A DNA stretch of 64,000 nucleotides from a virus: the IMG/VR virus record IMGVR_UViG_3300044971_003665, positions 62,001 through 126,000 of that record; one strand, given 5' to 3'. Shown here piece after piece: positions 50,882-59,473 of the stretch. A model generated the notes under the pieces. That model saw nothing but the letters and a program-made list of their open reading frames with translations. It did no database searches and was not told the DNA's origin. The position numbers and the translations under genes were made by a program. The first letter of the stretch is position 1, and every line of letters begins with the position of its first letter.

Positions 50882-52321
50882 ATGCCAGCTAAAAAACGCA
50901 CACCCAAGAAGCAGCCCGTTGTGCCGGCTGCAAAACCCGCCCCCAAGAAAGTCGCGCGGAGACCAACCAAAACGCCCGCCGAGCTCCAGATCGAAGACCC
51001 GGACAAGTTCCAGCCGCTGCTGCTCAAGCCGCGGGTCGACGCCGGTAACAGGGTGAAGGTCCTCAGCAAGATGACCGAGAACATCCGCAAGAGCATCGAC
51101 GTCTTGCATGAGCGATCGAAGCAGCGGCCCATCCGCCTGTTCACCCCGGCCATGCTGCGCAGGAACATGATTCCATACGACGAACTGCAGTTCCAGAACA
51201 TGCTGGGCTCGATCGGTTTCCGCTACCCATTGGCCATCGAGATCATCGCGCAGGAGGGCGTCGGCAGCACGACGTTCGTGTTCGACTGGATCAGCCGGCT
51301 GCTGGATATGGGCTGTTACGCCATCTACTGCGAGTGCGAGGGCAAGCAGATGTCCGACAAGCGCATCAAGCGCATCATGGACCGCGACCCGAAGCTGGCG
51401 GTCATCAAGGTCAACTCGATCGAATACACTGAAGCCAGGTCGCTGCCGCAGTTCGACGACACGCTCCGGAAGACGGTCGAAGATCTGCGCAAGAGGTGCG
51501 ACAGCGATCCCGAAACGAAAGGCAATCCGATCTTCTTCTTCGCTGATCCGTGGAGCGGGTTGATGTCAAAGAGCGAGGCCGTAGGCAATACGGACTGGGG
51601 TCTGGCCGCCAACGCGAAGAAGGAAGCGCCCAAGGACACGGTGGACGGATCCAACTTCGGACACTCGAAGCATGCGCAGGGAATGGCGCGCTGGTTGCCG
51701 GCGTTCATGGAGAAGAACAACACCACGGTGGTGTTCATCAACAAGCAGAACGACAAGGTCGACATGGCCGCCAAGCCCTTGCCGTCCTATATGGCGCCGA
51801 GCCCGCTGAAGAACGACACGCGTGTCGGCGGTCGGGCGATGAAGCGCCTGTGCGCCTATCGGATGACCATGATGTCGACGACGGACATTCGCGCGAAGGA
51901 CGGCAACAAGGAGGTCTACGGGCATGTCCTGCGTGTGATGCTGCTGAAAAACTCCTATGGACCAAGGGGCAGGACATGCGACATGACGCTGTTCTTCGAC
52001 CGCCATGAGGACACTGAGGATTATCAGGCACCCGCGTTCACCTACGCAGACCGGACCGCTACCTGGATGGTGACCAACAAGTTCCTCGGTACGACTGTCG
52101 AGAAGGACCTCTACACCTGCGATGCGCTGGGCTGCGTGGCTGTGAAGCCCGAGGAGCTGATGCGCGCGCTGCATACGCACCCTGAGCACATCGAGTATAT
52201 CGGCGGTCAGCTGGACATCGAAGGGTATGCGCGGGCGATCAAACATATCGTGCCCGCCGAGAACGACGTCGCTGATGACGAGGACGAGGATGACGGCGCC
52301 GAGCCGGAGGTGGTGCCGTGA
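50882..52321 (+). CDS. RecA/UvsX-like recombinase with altered P-loop
   Basis: 479 residues. Basic Pro/Lys-rich N-terminus, then a RecA-type core: EIIAQEGVGSTTFVFDWI at the Walker A position (about residues 119-136), YCECEGKQMSDKRI, Walker B IFFFADPWSG, the Asn/Gln loop FINKQNDKVDMAA and GGRAMKRLCAYRM matching the RecA L2/GG.A region. The invariant Walker A Lys is Ser here (GVGSTT), which should impair ATP hydrolysis unless compensated. Strand-exchange protein for recombination-dependent replication; C-terminus very acidic (DDEDEDDGAEPE). GTGA-coupled to the next gene. The start follows directly after a terminator, with no clear ribosome binding site. Confidence 0.72.
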   Translation: MPAKKRTPKKQPVVPAAKPAPKKVARRPTKTPAELQIEDPDKFQPLLLKPRVDAGNRVKVLSKMTENIRKSIDVLHERSKQRPIRLFTPAMLRRNMIPYDELQFQNMLGSIGFRYPLAIEIIAQEGVGSTTFVFDWISRLLDMGCYAIYCECEGKQMSDKRIKRIMDRDPKLAVIKVNSIEYTEARSLPQFDDTLRKTVEDLRKRCDSDPETKGNPIFFFADPWSGLMSKSEAVGNTDWGLAANAKKEAPKDTVDGSNFGHSKHAQGMARWLPAFMEKNNTTVVFINKQNDKVDMAAKPLPSYMAPSPLKNDTRVGGRAMKRLCAYRMTMMSTTDIRAKDGNKEVYGHVLRVMLLKNSYGPRGRTCDMTLFFDRHEDTEDYQAPAFTYADRTATWMVTNKFLGTTVEKDLYTCDALGCVAVKPEELMRALHTHPEHIEYIGGQLDIEGYARAIKHIVPAENDVADDEDEDDGAEPEVVP

Positions 52322-52767
52322 AGCGTCACGCACCGTCGCCGGTGAAGGCATCGGACTCGGTCGTCAGCCGCATGCTGGCGAAGCTGCTGGGAGTGCCGGC
52401 GTCTGACGCTCTCGACGATGTCAAGACCGCGGCAGTGGACAGCCTGCCGGCCGACTCACCCCTGCGGCTGTTGATCGTCGCCACCCACGGGTTGTATCCG
52501 TGGGTGGCGGCTGTCGCGACGGACATCATGAACGAGGAGTCGACGCCGCTTGCGGAACATCTGCTGTCGACGCCGGGGTCGATGTATGTGGTGAAGGACA
52601 CGACCGCATCCGGCCCGGAGTCGTTATGGCTGGCTGTCGCCGATCCGTGGGCGGACATGCTGGCGGCGCTGCAACGCATGAGATGTCGAGGTTTATTCCA
52701 CACATTCAAAGTCGGCGATGACCTCTCCATGATCATCGCCGTGCAACTATCATCATGTCGACTCTGA
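52318..52767 (+). CDS. Hypothetical protein between recombinase and RecQ-like helicase
   Basis: 149 residues from GTG 52318, coupled on both sides (4-bp and 13-bp overlaps). Helical (SVVSRMLAKLLGVPAS), hydrophobic centre (LRLLIVATHGLYPWVAAVA). No family recognised. Confidence 0.55.
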   Translation: MKRHAPSPVKASDSVVSRMLAKLLGVPASDALDDVKTAAVDSLPADSPLRLLIVATHGLYPWVAAVATDIMNEESTPLAEHLLSTPGSMYVVKDTTASGPESLWLAVADPWADMLAALQRMRCRGLFHTFKVGDDLSMIIAVQLSSCRL

Positions 52768-55403
52768 CCAAACCGAAACCCGAAGAATCCGAAACTGAAA
52801 GTCCTCCGATCGAAGCGCGGAAAGCCGTAACAACCACCGCCGAAATACAGGCGCTGATGCAGGGAATGAAGAAGATGCCGGCGGTCCTGAACAGCCTGCG
52901 GTTCAGCACGCTCCGGGAGGGGCAGGACCGATCGGTGAAGTCCATCATGGCGCAGCGGGACACGATCACGATCCTGCCAACCGGGTCTGGGAAAAGTGCA
53001 TGCTTCGTTGTGCCGACGCTGTGCATGGGCTGGCGCACCATCGTCATCTACCCGCTGATCGCGCTCATGCGTGACCAGGCCACGTCCATGCAGCGCAAGG
53101 GGCTTGCTGCGGCGTCCATCTCCAGCCAGGAGACGGACGGACACAACGCCTCGGTGCTGCGGGACTGGGCGTCGGGCACGCTGCAGTTCATGCTGGTCAG
53201 CCCGGAGCGCTTCTCGAATCCGGAGTGGTCGAACGTGGTGTCGCAGTTCCCGCCTGATTTTGTGGCGATGGACGAGTGCTTTGCGCCTGACGTTGAGATT
53301 CTCACGGGTCGTGGATTCGTGAGATTCGATGCACTGGACGATGCAGATCAGGTGGCTCAGGTGGATCCGGACACGCACGAGATGACGCTGGTCGTTCCGT
53401 CGCGCGTCATACGTAGGCGGCACAAAGGAGAGATGATCCACATCGAATCGACCAGCGGCATAGACATCTCGGTAACTCCGAATCACGATCTGCTGGTTTA
53501 CAGGGCTGACGGCAGCTGGCGAAAGCGAACTGCCGCGGACGCCAAGTTCAGCTACATGTGGCGTATGAGAGCCGCAGCCGGCGCCGGCACTGGACGCTCC
53601 GCATTGACACCTTGGGAGCGTCTTCAGACTGCTTTTCAGGCGGACGGAAACGCCCACAGCAAATCGTCTGCTGCGTTTTCGTTCGTGAAGCAGCGAAAGA
53701 TCAAGCGATTCCTGCAGATCATGAAAGACGGCGGTTATGCCTTCAACGAGGTAAAAGACCGATCAGATGGTAGCCGTCGAAGGTTCATCGTGACGGGGGT
53801 GCCCGGGCTTTCCAAGATCATGCGCGAGGTGCTTGATTACAACGATCTGTCGGCTGATGCCTGTCGCGCGCTGGTCGACGAATGCATCGCCTGGGATGGT
53901 AGCGACGTCAGCGATTCGCTGGGTTACTACAGCAGCACGGTGGAGGACAACACAGACTACTTCCAGGAAGTCTGCATACGCGCTGGACTGCGCGCCCGAA
54001 AAACATTGCAGGTGGATCACAGGTCGGACGCATTCAGCGATGTACACCGGTTGTTCATTCGCCTGGGCGAGCCAACCGTAGACACGCAGGAATTCAGGAA
54101 GCGCGTGACGGACTACGACGGAATGGTCTACTGCGTGACTGTACCCACCGGGTGCATCGTGGTTCGACGCAGCGGAAAAGTTGTCGTGATAGGAAACTGT
54201 CACACGTTCCATGACTGGGCGGACACCTTCCGTCCCGGCTACAAGTTCGCCGGGGAGTTCATCCAGAAGGTGCAGCCGAAAGTGGTGGCGGCGTTCTCTG
54301 CGACGCTGTCCGAGGAGGCTGAGGCGGAGGTGCGGAGCGGTCTGGGCATCCTCAAGGCCAAGCTGATCTACCACTACCCGCGCCGCACGAATCTGCATCT
54401 GGCGTCCCTGTTCCTGGACCGCATGTCGGAGGCCGCACCCTGGGTGGCTGCGAACTGCGAGGGGCCGACCATCGTCTACGCTTCCACGCGTAAGAGGGTG
54501 GAGGAATACGCGGCGGCCATCAGCCGCTACACCAACCGCCCGGTCTACTTCTACCACGGCGGAATGCTGCAGCCGGATCGTCGGTTCAACCAGGACAAGT
54601 TCATGGCGGACCCCGAGGCAGTCATCGTGGCCACGAACGCGTTCGGCATGGGCGTGGACAAAAGCAATATCAGACACGTGGTGCACTTCGACATCCCGGG
54701 CACTCTGGTGGCTTTGGCGCAAGAAGCGGGTCGCGCAGGCAGAGACGGTCTCGACTCCTACTGCACGATCATCCCGACTCCTGAGGGCATTCGCACGCGG
54801 AAGCACTTCATCCGCTGCGGCAATCCAACGCCGGAGGACATCAAGGCGTTCTTCAAGGCGGCAAGTCAGATGCGTGAGGGCGCCAACGGGGCGATCACGG
54901 CGTCGCGCGATGAGATATGCAAGCGGGCTTCGATCGATCCGTTCGCGACCCAGGCCATCATGTCGTTCTGCCTGGGTGAGCGAATCTTCGCGCACGACGC
55001 GGACGCCGCGCGGCAGCATCGCATCCGGTTTGAGGAAGTCATTCCGACCATGACGAAGAAGGAATCGGAAACGCGCGACGCGATCTTCGACGTCGGCGTG
55101 GAGAAGGACGGCTGGTGGCAGTTCGACGTGGATGCGCTGGCGGAGCAGTGCGGCGCCGAGCCGGTCACGGTGATGTCGCGCATGCGAAAGATGCACGACA
55201 AGAACATCCTGGAATGGGTGCGGTCCACCACGCGCAAGCCGCTGCAGATCTTGCGTCGTCCTGACGAAATTCCGAAGGAGTCGTTTGACCGACTGCACGA
55301 GAAGTCTGCGCGCGCGAATGCGGACCTGGAGCTGGTGCTGGACTACACGAACGAGGCGGACGATGCGAAGCACGACTTCCTGGAGAAACACCTGAACCGA
55401 TAA
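52755..55403 (+). CDS. RecQ-like helicase containing an intein
   Basis: 882 residues, of which 175-481 are an intein; the spliced protein has 575. Motif I ILPTGSGKSACFV, motif Ib SPERFSN, motif II split as VAMDE^CHTFHDW (DECH after splicing), motif III VAAFSATL, motif V TNAFGMGVDKSNIRHVVHFD and motif VI AQEAGRAGRDGLD are those of RecQ. The C-terminal 150 residues contain winged-helix-like segments; I do not see the four-Cys zinc site of cellular RecQ. 3'-5' helicase for recombination and fork repair, in a cluster with the UvsX-like gene. Confidence 0.87.
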   Translation: MSTLTKPKPEESETESPPIEARKAVTTTAEIQALMQGMKKMPAVLNSLRFSTLREGQDRSVKSIMAQRDTITILPTGSGKSACFVVPTLCMGWRTIVIYPLIALMRDQATSMQRKGLAAASISSQETDGHNASVLRDWASGTLQFMLVSPERFSNPEWSNVVSQFPPDFVAMDECFAPDVEILTGRGFVRFDALDDADQVAQVDPDTHEMTLVVPSRVIRRRHKGEMIHIESTSGIDISVTPNHDLLVYRADGSWRKRTAADAKFSYMWRMRAAAGAGTGRSALTPWERLQTAFQADGNAHSKSSAAFSFVKQRKIKRFLQIMKDGGYAFNEVKDRSDGSRRRFIVTGVPGLSKIMREVLDYNDLSADACRALVDECIAWDGSDVSDSLGYYSSTVEDNTDYFQEVCIRAGLRARKTLQVDHRSDAFSDVHRLFIRLGEPTVDTQEFRKRVTDYDGMVYCVTVPTGCIVVRRSGKVVVIGNCHTFHDWADTFRPGYKFAGEFIQKVQPKVVAAFSATLSEEAEAEVRSGLGILKAKLIYHYPRRTNLHLASLFLDRMSEAAPWVAANCEGPTIVYASTRKRVEEYAAAISRYTNRPVYFYHGGMLQPDRRFNQDKFMADPEAVIVATNAFGMGVDKSNIRHVVHFDIPGTLVALAQEAGRAGRDGLDSYCTIIPTPEGIRTRKHFIRCGNPTPEDIKAFFKAASQMREGANGAITASRDEICKRASIDPFATQAIMSFCLGERIFAHDADAARQHRIRFEEVIPTMTKKESETRDAIFDVGVEKDGWWQFDVDALAEQCGAEPVTVMSRMRKMHDKNILEWVRSTTRKPLQILRRPDEIPKESFDRLHEKSARANADLELVLDYTNEADDAKHDFLEKHLNR
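53277..54197 (+). mobile_element. LAGLIDADG-like intein in the RecQ DECH box
   Basis: 307 residues from Cys (53277-53279) to Asn (54195-54197), followed by Cys. Block A CFAPDVEILTGRGFVRFD, block B VTPNHDLLVYRA, block F DYDGMVYCVTVPTGCIVV and block G VVVIGN. The penultimate residue is Gly instead of His. Two degenerate LAGLIDADG-type motifs can be placed at ERLQTAFQADGN and LVDECIAWDGSDVS. Codon use is more relaxed than the flanking exteins. Confidence 0.85.
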
Positions 55404-55412
55404 TGTAACGGA

Positions 55413-55441
55413 TTGCAACGAGTGACAGACTGCGGTAAAAG
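55413..55441 (+). promoter_or_regulatory. Promoter giving a leaderless mRNA for the RNAP beta-like gene
   Basis: TTGCAA at 55413-55418, 17-bp spacer, TAAAAG at 55436-55441. GTG 55448 starts seven bases after the -10 and no Shine-Dalgarno sequence is present, so transcription is expected to begin on the start codon. Confidence 0.6.
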
Positions 55442-55447
55442 CTGTAC

Positions 55448-56935
55448 GTGCCGAATCCATCCTCCGACATCCCTGAGCCGCCAGAAGGCGTCACGCTGCG
55501 CGACCCGGAAGATTCCGACGCCACGCGGGAGGCGATCGATACCTCTGTGATGCAGTCCATGCAGCGCTACGTCAACGGCTACGCCTACGGCGGAGTCCGG
55601 CTGGAGCTGAAAGACATGAAGCATGTCGGTCCGGCGAGGTTCACCAAAGCCGAGCAACGCGAGGCGCTGCTGGACGACAAGTCGCTCGTGCGCCGGCTGC
55701 GCGGAACGATGCGGCTCGTGGACGACGTGACCAACGAGGTGCTCGACGAGCGCAAGAATGTGACGCTGGCCCGAGTGCCTTACCTGACGGAGCGCGGGAC
55801 GTTCATCGAGAACGGATCCGAGTATGCCCCAGCCATGCAGTCGCGCCTGCTGCCTGGGGCCTACACGCGACGCCGGGACAATGGCGAGCTCGAGACGCAT
55901 CTGAACGTGCGCCCCGGCACCGGCTCGGCCCTGCGGGTGTCGTTCGACCCGCGCACGGCGCAGTATCGTCTCAAGGTGGGATCGTCGGACCTGCACGCCT
56001 ACTCGGTGTTCAAGGACCTCGGGGTGACGGACGAGGAGCTCGCGCGTCGGTGGGGGCCGGAGATTCTCGAAGCCAACCGGGCGAAGTATTCGAGGCATAC
56101 ACTGGACCGCGTGTACAACAAGGTGATCCCAAAGTGGGAGCGCGACCCCGCGCGTGCGCCAGAGGACCGCGTGAAGGACATCCGGGCGGCGCTGGACCGC
56201 GCCCAGGTGGCGGAGTCGATTCTCAAGCAGAACCTGCCGAACCTCTACAGCCACGAGAAGGCGGCAAGCTGGAGGATGGCGGGGACCGCGATCGACGCAG
56301 CCGACCGCATGACCAAGGCGGCAGCCGTCCCGTTCGATCCTGACTTCACGCCCGAACAGATCTGGGGACAGTGGGAATCGTTCGACGTGCCGCTGACCAA
56401 GCGCGCAGCGTTCTCCCCGGACTTCACGCCGGACGAACTCAAGGAGTCCTACAACGCGATCTACGGCGGCAAAGGTCCGCGCCTTGCGTCCATGCGCGCG
56501 TGGCCGGAGCACTGGCTGGACGACACCGACAAGCAGGGCTGGCTGCAGTGGTATGAGAACTACCACACCGGTCGCCGCGGCGAGACAGACGAGAAGCAGA
56601 TCGCCAGGTGGAAAAGTTTCAAGGCTCGGACCGGCGCGCAGTTCGAGGCCAAGCCGACACCACGCCGCGCGTTCGCCCTGGTCAACTGGGGCATCGACCC
56701 GCTGAAGCTGCTGCCCGCTAAGCAGCGGGAAGACTTCAAGGAGGGGATGGAAGGCTACCGGCGCAAGGAGTATGTCCGCCACTACATGCAGCGGCACGAC
56801 TTCGACGACTCCGAGCGCGAACGCCTGGCTAAGCTGGCGCGCGGTCGCGGCGCTGACGCGGTCGGCACCCCTGGACCTGGGGAGCTGATGACGCTGGCGC
56901 TGGAGGGCTACATCAAACCGGAGGATCTGTCGTGA
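55448..56935 (+). CDS. RNA polymerase beta-like protein, N-terminal piece
   Basis: 495 residues from GTG 55448. Residues about 110-130 read VPYLTERGTFIENGSEYAPA and continue with MQSRLLPGAYTRR, aligning with the RpoB protrusion signature (P.MT..GTFI.NG.ERV..Q..R.PG.Y); flanking strands (TLARVPYL upstream, GSALRVSFDPRTAQYRL downstream) also match that domain order. The rest is helical and hard to align (SYNAIYGGKGPRLASMRAWP). The continuation of beta is not in this gene but at 57475. RNA polymerase beta builds one half of the catalytic cleft. Ends by overlap with a small GTG-start gene (GTGA). Confidence 0.65.
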   Translation: MPNPSSDIPEPPEGVTLRDPEDSDATREAIDTSVMQSMQRYVNGYAYGGVRLELKDMKHVGPARFTKAEQREALLDDKSLVRRLRGTMRLVDDVTNEVLDERKNVTLARVPYLTERGTFIENGSEYAPAMQSRLLPGAYTRRRDNGELETHLNVRPGTGSALRVSFDPRTAQYRLKVGSSDLHAYSVFKDLGVTDEELARRWGPEILEANRAKYSRHTLDRVYNKVIPKWERDPARAPEDRVKDIRAALDRAQVAESILKQNLPNLYSHEKAASWRMAGTAIDAADRMTKAAAVPFDPDFTPEQIWGQWESFDVPLTKRAAFSPDFTPDELKESYNAIYGGKGPRLASMRAWPEHWLDDTDKQGWLQWYENYHTGRRGETDEKQIARWKSFKARTGAQFEAKPTPRRAFALVNWGIDPLKLLPAKQREDFKEGMEGYRRKEYVRHYMQRHDFDDSERERLAKLARGRGADAVGTPGPGELMTLALEGYIKPEDLS

Positions 56936-57159
56936 CGACAACCACGCACAAATTCGAGGTGGAAATTACGACGGAGTCTGCTGCCCCGCCTACCAGGGAT
57001 CAGGAAGAAGATGTGATCAATTTGCTCACGTGCGGGCTTAGGCAACCTCGGGATGATGTAAGATTCCAGGTGCGTCATTACCGAGTGCAGATACCTGGCA
57101 CGGAGCGCGTGTCTGAGTGCTCACTTGGGGGATACAGCAAACCGGAGGATCTACAATAA
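56932..57159 (+). CDS. Small hypothetical protein between the beta-like pieces
   Basis: 75 residues from GTG 56932, overlapping the upstream stop. Ends in GYSKPEDLQ, echoing the GYIKPEDLS end of the preceding protein; in DNA both ends carry AAACCGGAGGATCT, which supplies the ribosome binding site of the gene that follows each. No family recognised. Confidence 0.5.
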   Translation: MTTTTHKFEVEITTESAAPPTRDQEEDVINLLTCGLRQPRDDVRFQVRHYRVQIPGTERVSECSLGGYSKPEDLQ

Positions 57160-57160
57160 A

Positions 57161-57478
57161 ATGACACAATCACAAATGACACAAGCACAACATGGAGGCT
57201 ATGAGGCGCTGGGAGTTTTCGCTCTGCCTTTCGAGATACGCAAGGCGGCGGACGAAGACATGTGGTTCATGGTAATCTCTCTGCCCGGCGACGGGACTCT
57301 GACGCAAGAATTGTCAGACACGTGCGATGCTCAAATCAAGGCGGTGACTGATCTCATGCGCGGAACGCTTGAATACGTCACTACTCATCGCCCTCCTTTG
57401 GGCATGAGCGGGATCGAGCACAGGGTGGAGGCAGTCTGGATACGCAGCATGCCGCAACCAACCTGCGCGACGTTATGA
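57161..57478 (+). CDS. Small hypothetical protein between the beta-like pieces
   Basis: 105 residues from ATG 57161, two bases after the previous stop. Gln/Thr-rich start, then an alpha/beta domain (DEDMWFMVISLPGDGTLTQE). ATGA-coupled to the second beta-like piece. No family recognised. Confidence 0.55.
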   Translation: MTQSQMTQAQHGGYEALGVFALPFEIRKAADEDMWFMVISLPGDGTLTQELSDTCDAQIKAVTDLMRGTLEYVTTHRPPLGMSGIEHRVEAVWIRSMPQPTCATL

Positions 57479-59286
57479 AACTCCTGTCCTACATCCCCGA
57501 AGAAACGCTGGACTCCGTCCGTGAGCACGGGCTGCTGTCCGGCGACATCCTTGCGCGCCCGGAGAACCGGCACCTGCTGGAACTCGCGCGCCCCGGCAAG
57601 GCGGCCGACGAGTGGCTGGCATTCCGGGAGAAGAAGCTGAAGGAGGAACCGTGGAAGGCGTCGTTCGCCGGCCCGTCCGCATTCTTCGGCCAGCCCGACA
57701 CGGACCGCATCAAGGGCGACGCGACGCACCCGATGAACCAGCGGAAGTCTGTGCCGCTGCGGATCGATCTCGAAGCCCTGCTGCGGGACGCGCCAGACAC
57801 GCGCCTGCACGGCGTCGAGCTGGCCCCAGGGAAGTCGCTGTGGGGACATCTGAGCGACGAGGAGTGGGACGCCATGTCGGACGAAGAGAAGGAGCCGATC
57901 CTTGCCGCGCGGCATCACGACCTGAAGATCGATGAGATCAAGCAGCTCATCGAGCGCGCGAAGAATCCGAAGGAACTGTGGAAGCACTTCGAGCCCGGGC
58001 ACGGCCGGTATGCCGGCGACGTGCCGCACGTCCAGATCATCCATCCGACGGGGAAGATTGATCCGAAGTATCTGGAGTTTCCGATGGAAAAGATGGCGAA
58101 GACTTTCCGGCTGTCCGGCGACAAGCTGCAGGGCGTGGGGCTGCGGAAGAACTGGCACGCGATCCTCAAGGAGCTGCAAGCTTCGGGCCTGGCCGTGAAT
58201 GACGCCCACACCGGGGATGTGCACGCATCGGTGGAGGACAAGCACGCTGATGTCGCACTGGAGAAATTGCGCGCCTACCTCGTCGCGCAGGGGCTGGAAC
58301 ATCCCGAGATCGAGCCAGAGGAGGATGAGCCGCTGCATCGGGTGGAGATGGTGGATGATGACGTCATGACGTTCAACACCCGGCAGGGCTTCATCAGGAA
58401 TTTCGACAAGACGCCTGACGATCGTCGGAAGTGGGTGGCGGATCGGTTCAACCTGACCCATCGGGATAACGCGCTGCACGGCAATGTGACGGCGCGCGCC
58501 CTTCGGCAATTGATGGGTGAGGTGCCCATTTACGAGGACCAGCTTGCCAATCCGCAGGATTATGGCCCGACTGCGTTTGCGAAGGCGGCATCGACCTACG
58601 TCCCGATCGGTGTCCCGAAGCCGATGCCGAAAGCGCCGATGAAGTCGCCCATGGCGCATCACCGCTACCTGGCGGACGACGACGAGCACGAGAAGTATGC
58701 ACCGGTGGGCATCGACGGCCTGCTGGCTGCCACCGAGAAGCTGCTGGCCGTGAACCGCGGCCTGGCTGAGACGGACGACCGCGACAGCCTGCCGAACGAC
58801 CGCGTCCACACGGTGGACCGCCTGATGGCCGAGCGCATCAAGCTCGACCACGGACATGCCCTGCGCGCGATGATGGGACGGCTGAGCCGCATGCGCACCC
58901 TGGACCCTGTGGGCCCGGACGCGTTCGGCGGATACACGATGGGCTACCTCAAGTCCAATCCGCTGGTCACAGCGCTGGAGGAGATCAACCCGATGCACAT
59001 CCTCGAGCAGAAGCGTCGCATCACCAAGATGGGACCCGGCGGCATCGGCGACCCGAATGCCATCACGGACGACATGACGGCAGTCAGCGCCACGCAGTTC
59101 GGCTTCGTGGATCCGATCGCGGGGCCGGAGTCTGAAAAAGCCGGCATCGACGTCCGACTGGCGCACGGCGCACGTGTCGGATCTGACGGTCGAATTTATC
59201 AGTTGCTCGTCAACCGGCGCACGGGTAAGAAGGAGTGGGTCAGCCCCAGCAACCTGCGGGGGAAGACCCTCAAACTACCCGACTAA
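57475..59286 (+). CDS. RNA polymerase beta-like protein, central (Rif-region) piece
   Basis: 603 residues, ATGA-coupled. Residues about 434-530 align with the centre of RpoB: DDRDSLPNDRVHTVDRLMAE corresponds to DDIDHLGNRRVRSVGELL, then NPLVTALEEINPMHILEQKRR and ITKMGPGGIGDPNAI to the LSHKRRLSALGPGGL Rif region, and VSATQFGFVDPIAGPESEKA to the THYGRICPIETPEGPNIG segment. The polypeptide ends soon after, before the beta DPBB catalytic part. The first 120 residues (MKLLSYIPEETLDSVREHG, then AFFGQP) look like a different domain, reminiscent of ADP-ribosyltransferase-like folds, uncertain. Together with the piece at 55448 this is a split beta subunit; no beta-prime (NADFDGD) is in the window. Confidence 0.7.
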   Translation: MKLLSYIPEETLDSVREHGLLSGDILARPENRHLLELARPGKAADEWLAFREKKLKEEPWKASFAGPSAFFGQPDTDRIKGDATHPMNQRKSVPLRIDLEALLRDAPDTRLHGVELAPGKSLWGHLSDEEWDAMSDEEKEPILAARHHDLKIDEIKQLIERAKNPKELWKHFEPGHGRYAGDVPHVQIIHPTGKIDPKYLEFPMEKMAKTFRLSGDKLQGVGLRKNWHAILKELQASGLAVNDAHTGDVHASVEDKHADVALEKLRAYLVAQGLEHPEIEPEEDEPLHRVEMVDDDVMTFNTRQGFIRNFDKTPDDRRKWVADRFNLTHRDNALHGNVTARALRQLMGEVPIYEDQLANPQDYGPTAFAKAASTYVPIGVPKPMPKAPMKSPMAHHRYLADDDEHEKYAPVGIDGLLAATEKLLAVNRGLAETDDRDSLPNDRVHTVDRLMAERIKLDHGHALRAMMGRLSRMRTLDPVGPDAFGGYTMGYLKSNPLVTALEEINPMHILEQKRRITKMGPGGIGDPNAITDDMTAVSATQFGFVDPIAGPESEKAGIDVRLAHGARVGSDGRIYQLLVNRRTGKKEWVSPSNLRGKTLKLPD

Positions 59287-59290
59287 TTCC

Positions 59291-59473
59291 ATGAGCCAAT
59301 CCCAACCCACACAAGAGCAGATCCGCAACGCCCGCCACCAAGGTTACGGCAACAGCACAGCGATCATTGCGGAGCCCCGCCGCAGCGCGCTGAATGCGAG
59401 TTATGTGAAGCAGGACACGCGGCGCGAGCGCAACGTGTCCGGATTCTTCAAGACTATCATGGGCTCGAAGTAA
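59291..59473 (+). CDS. Small basic hypothetical protein
   Basis: 60 residues from ATG 59291, Arg/Gln-rich (RNARHQGYGNSTAIIAEPRR) and probably disordered. Zero-gap to the next gene (ATG one base after TAA). No family recognised. Confidence 0.5.
   Translation: MSQSQPTQEQIRNARHQGYGNSTAIIAEPRRSALNASYVKQDTRRERNVSGFFKTIMGSK

Noticed and set aside
53763-55460. 565-codon leftward frame opposite the RecQ-like gene
   Set aside because: Antisense shadow of a helicase with clear motifs.
55343-56941. 532-codon leftward frame opposite the first beta-like gene
   Set aside because: Low-complexity Arg/His/Leu composition of an antisense shadow; the rightward frame carries RpoB motifs.
57385-59166. 593-codon leftward frame opposite the second beta-like gene
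   Set aside because: Antisense shadow, same reasoning; coupling and motifs support the rightward gene.
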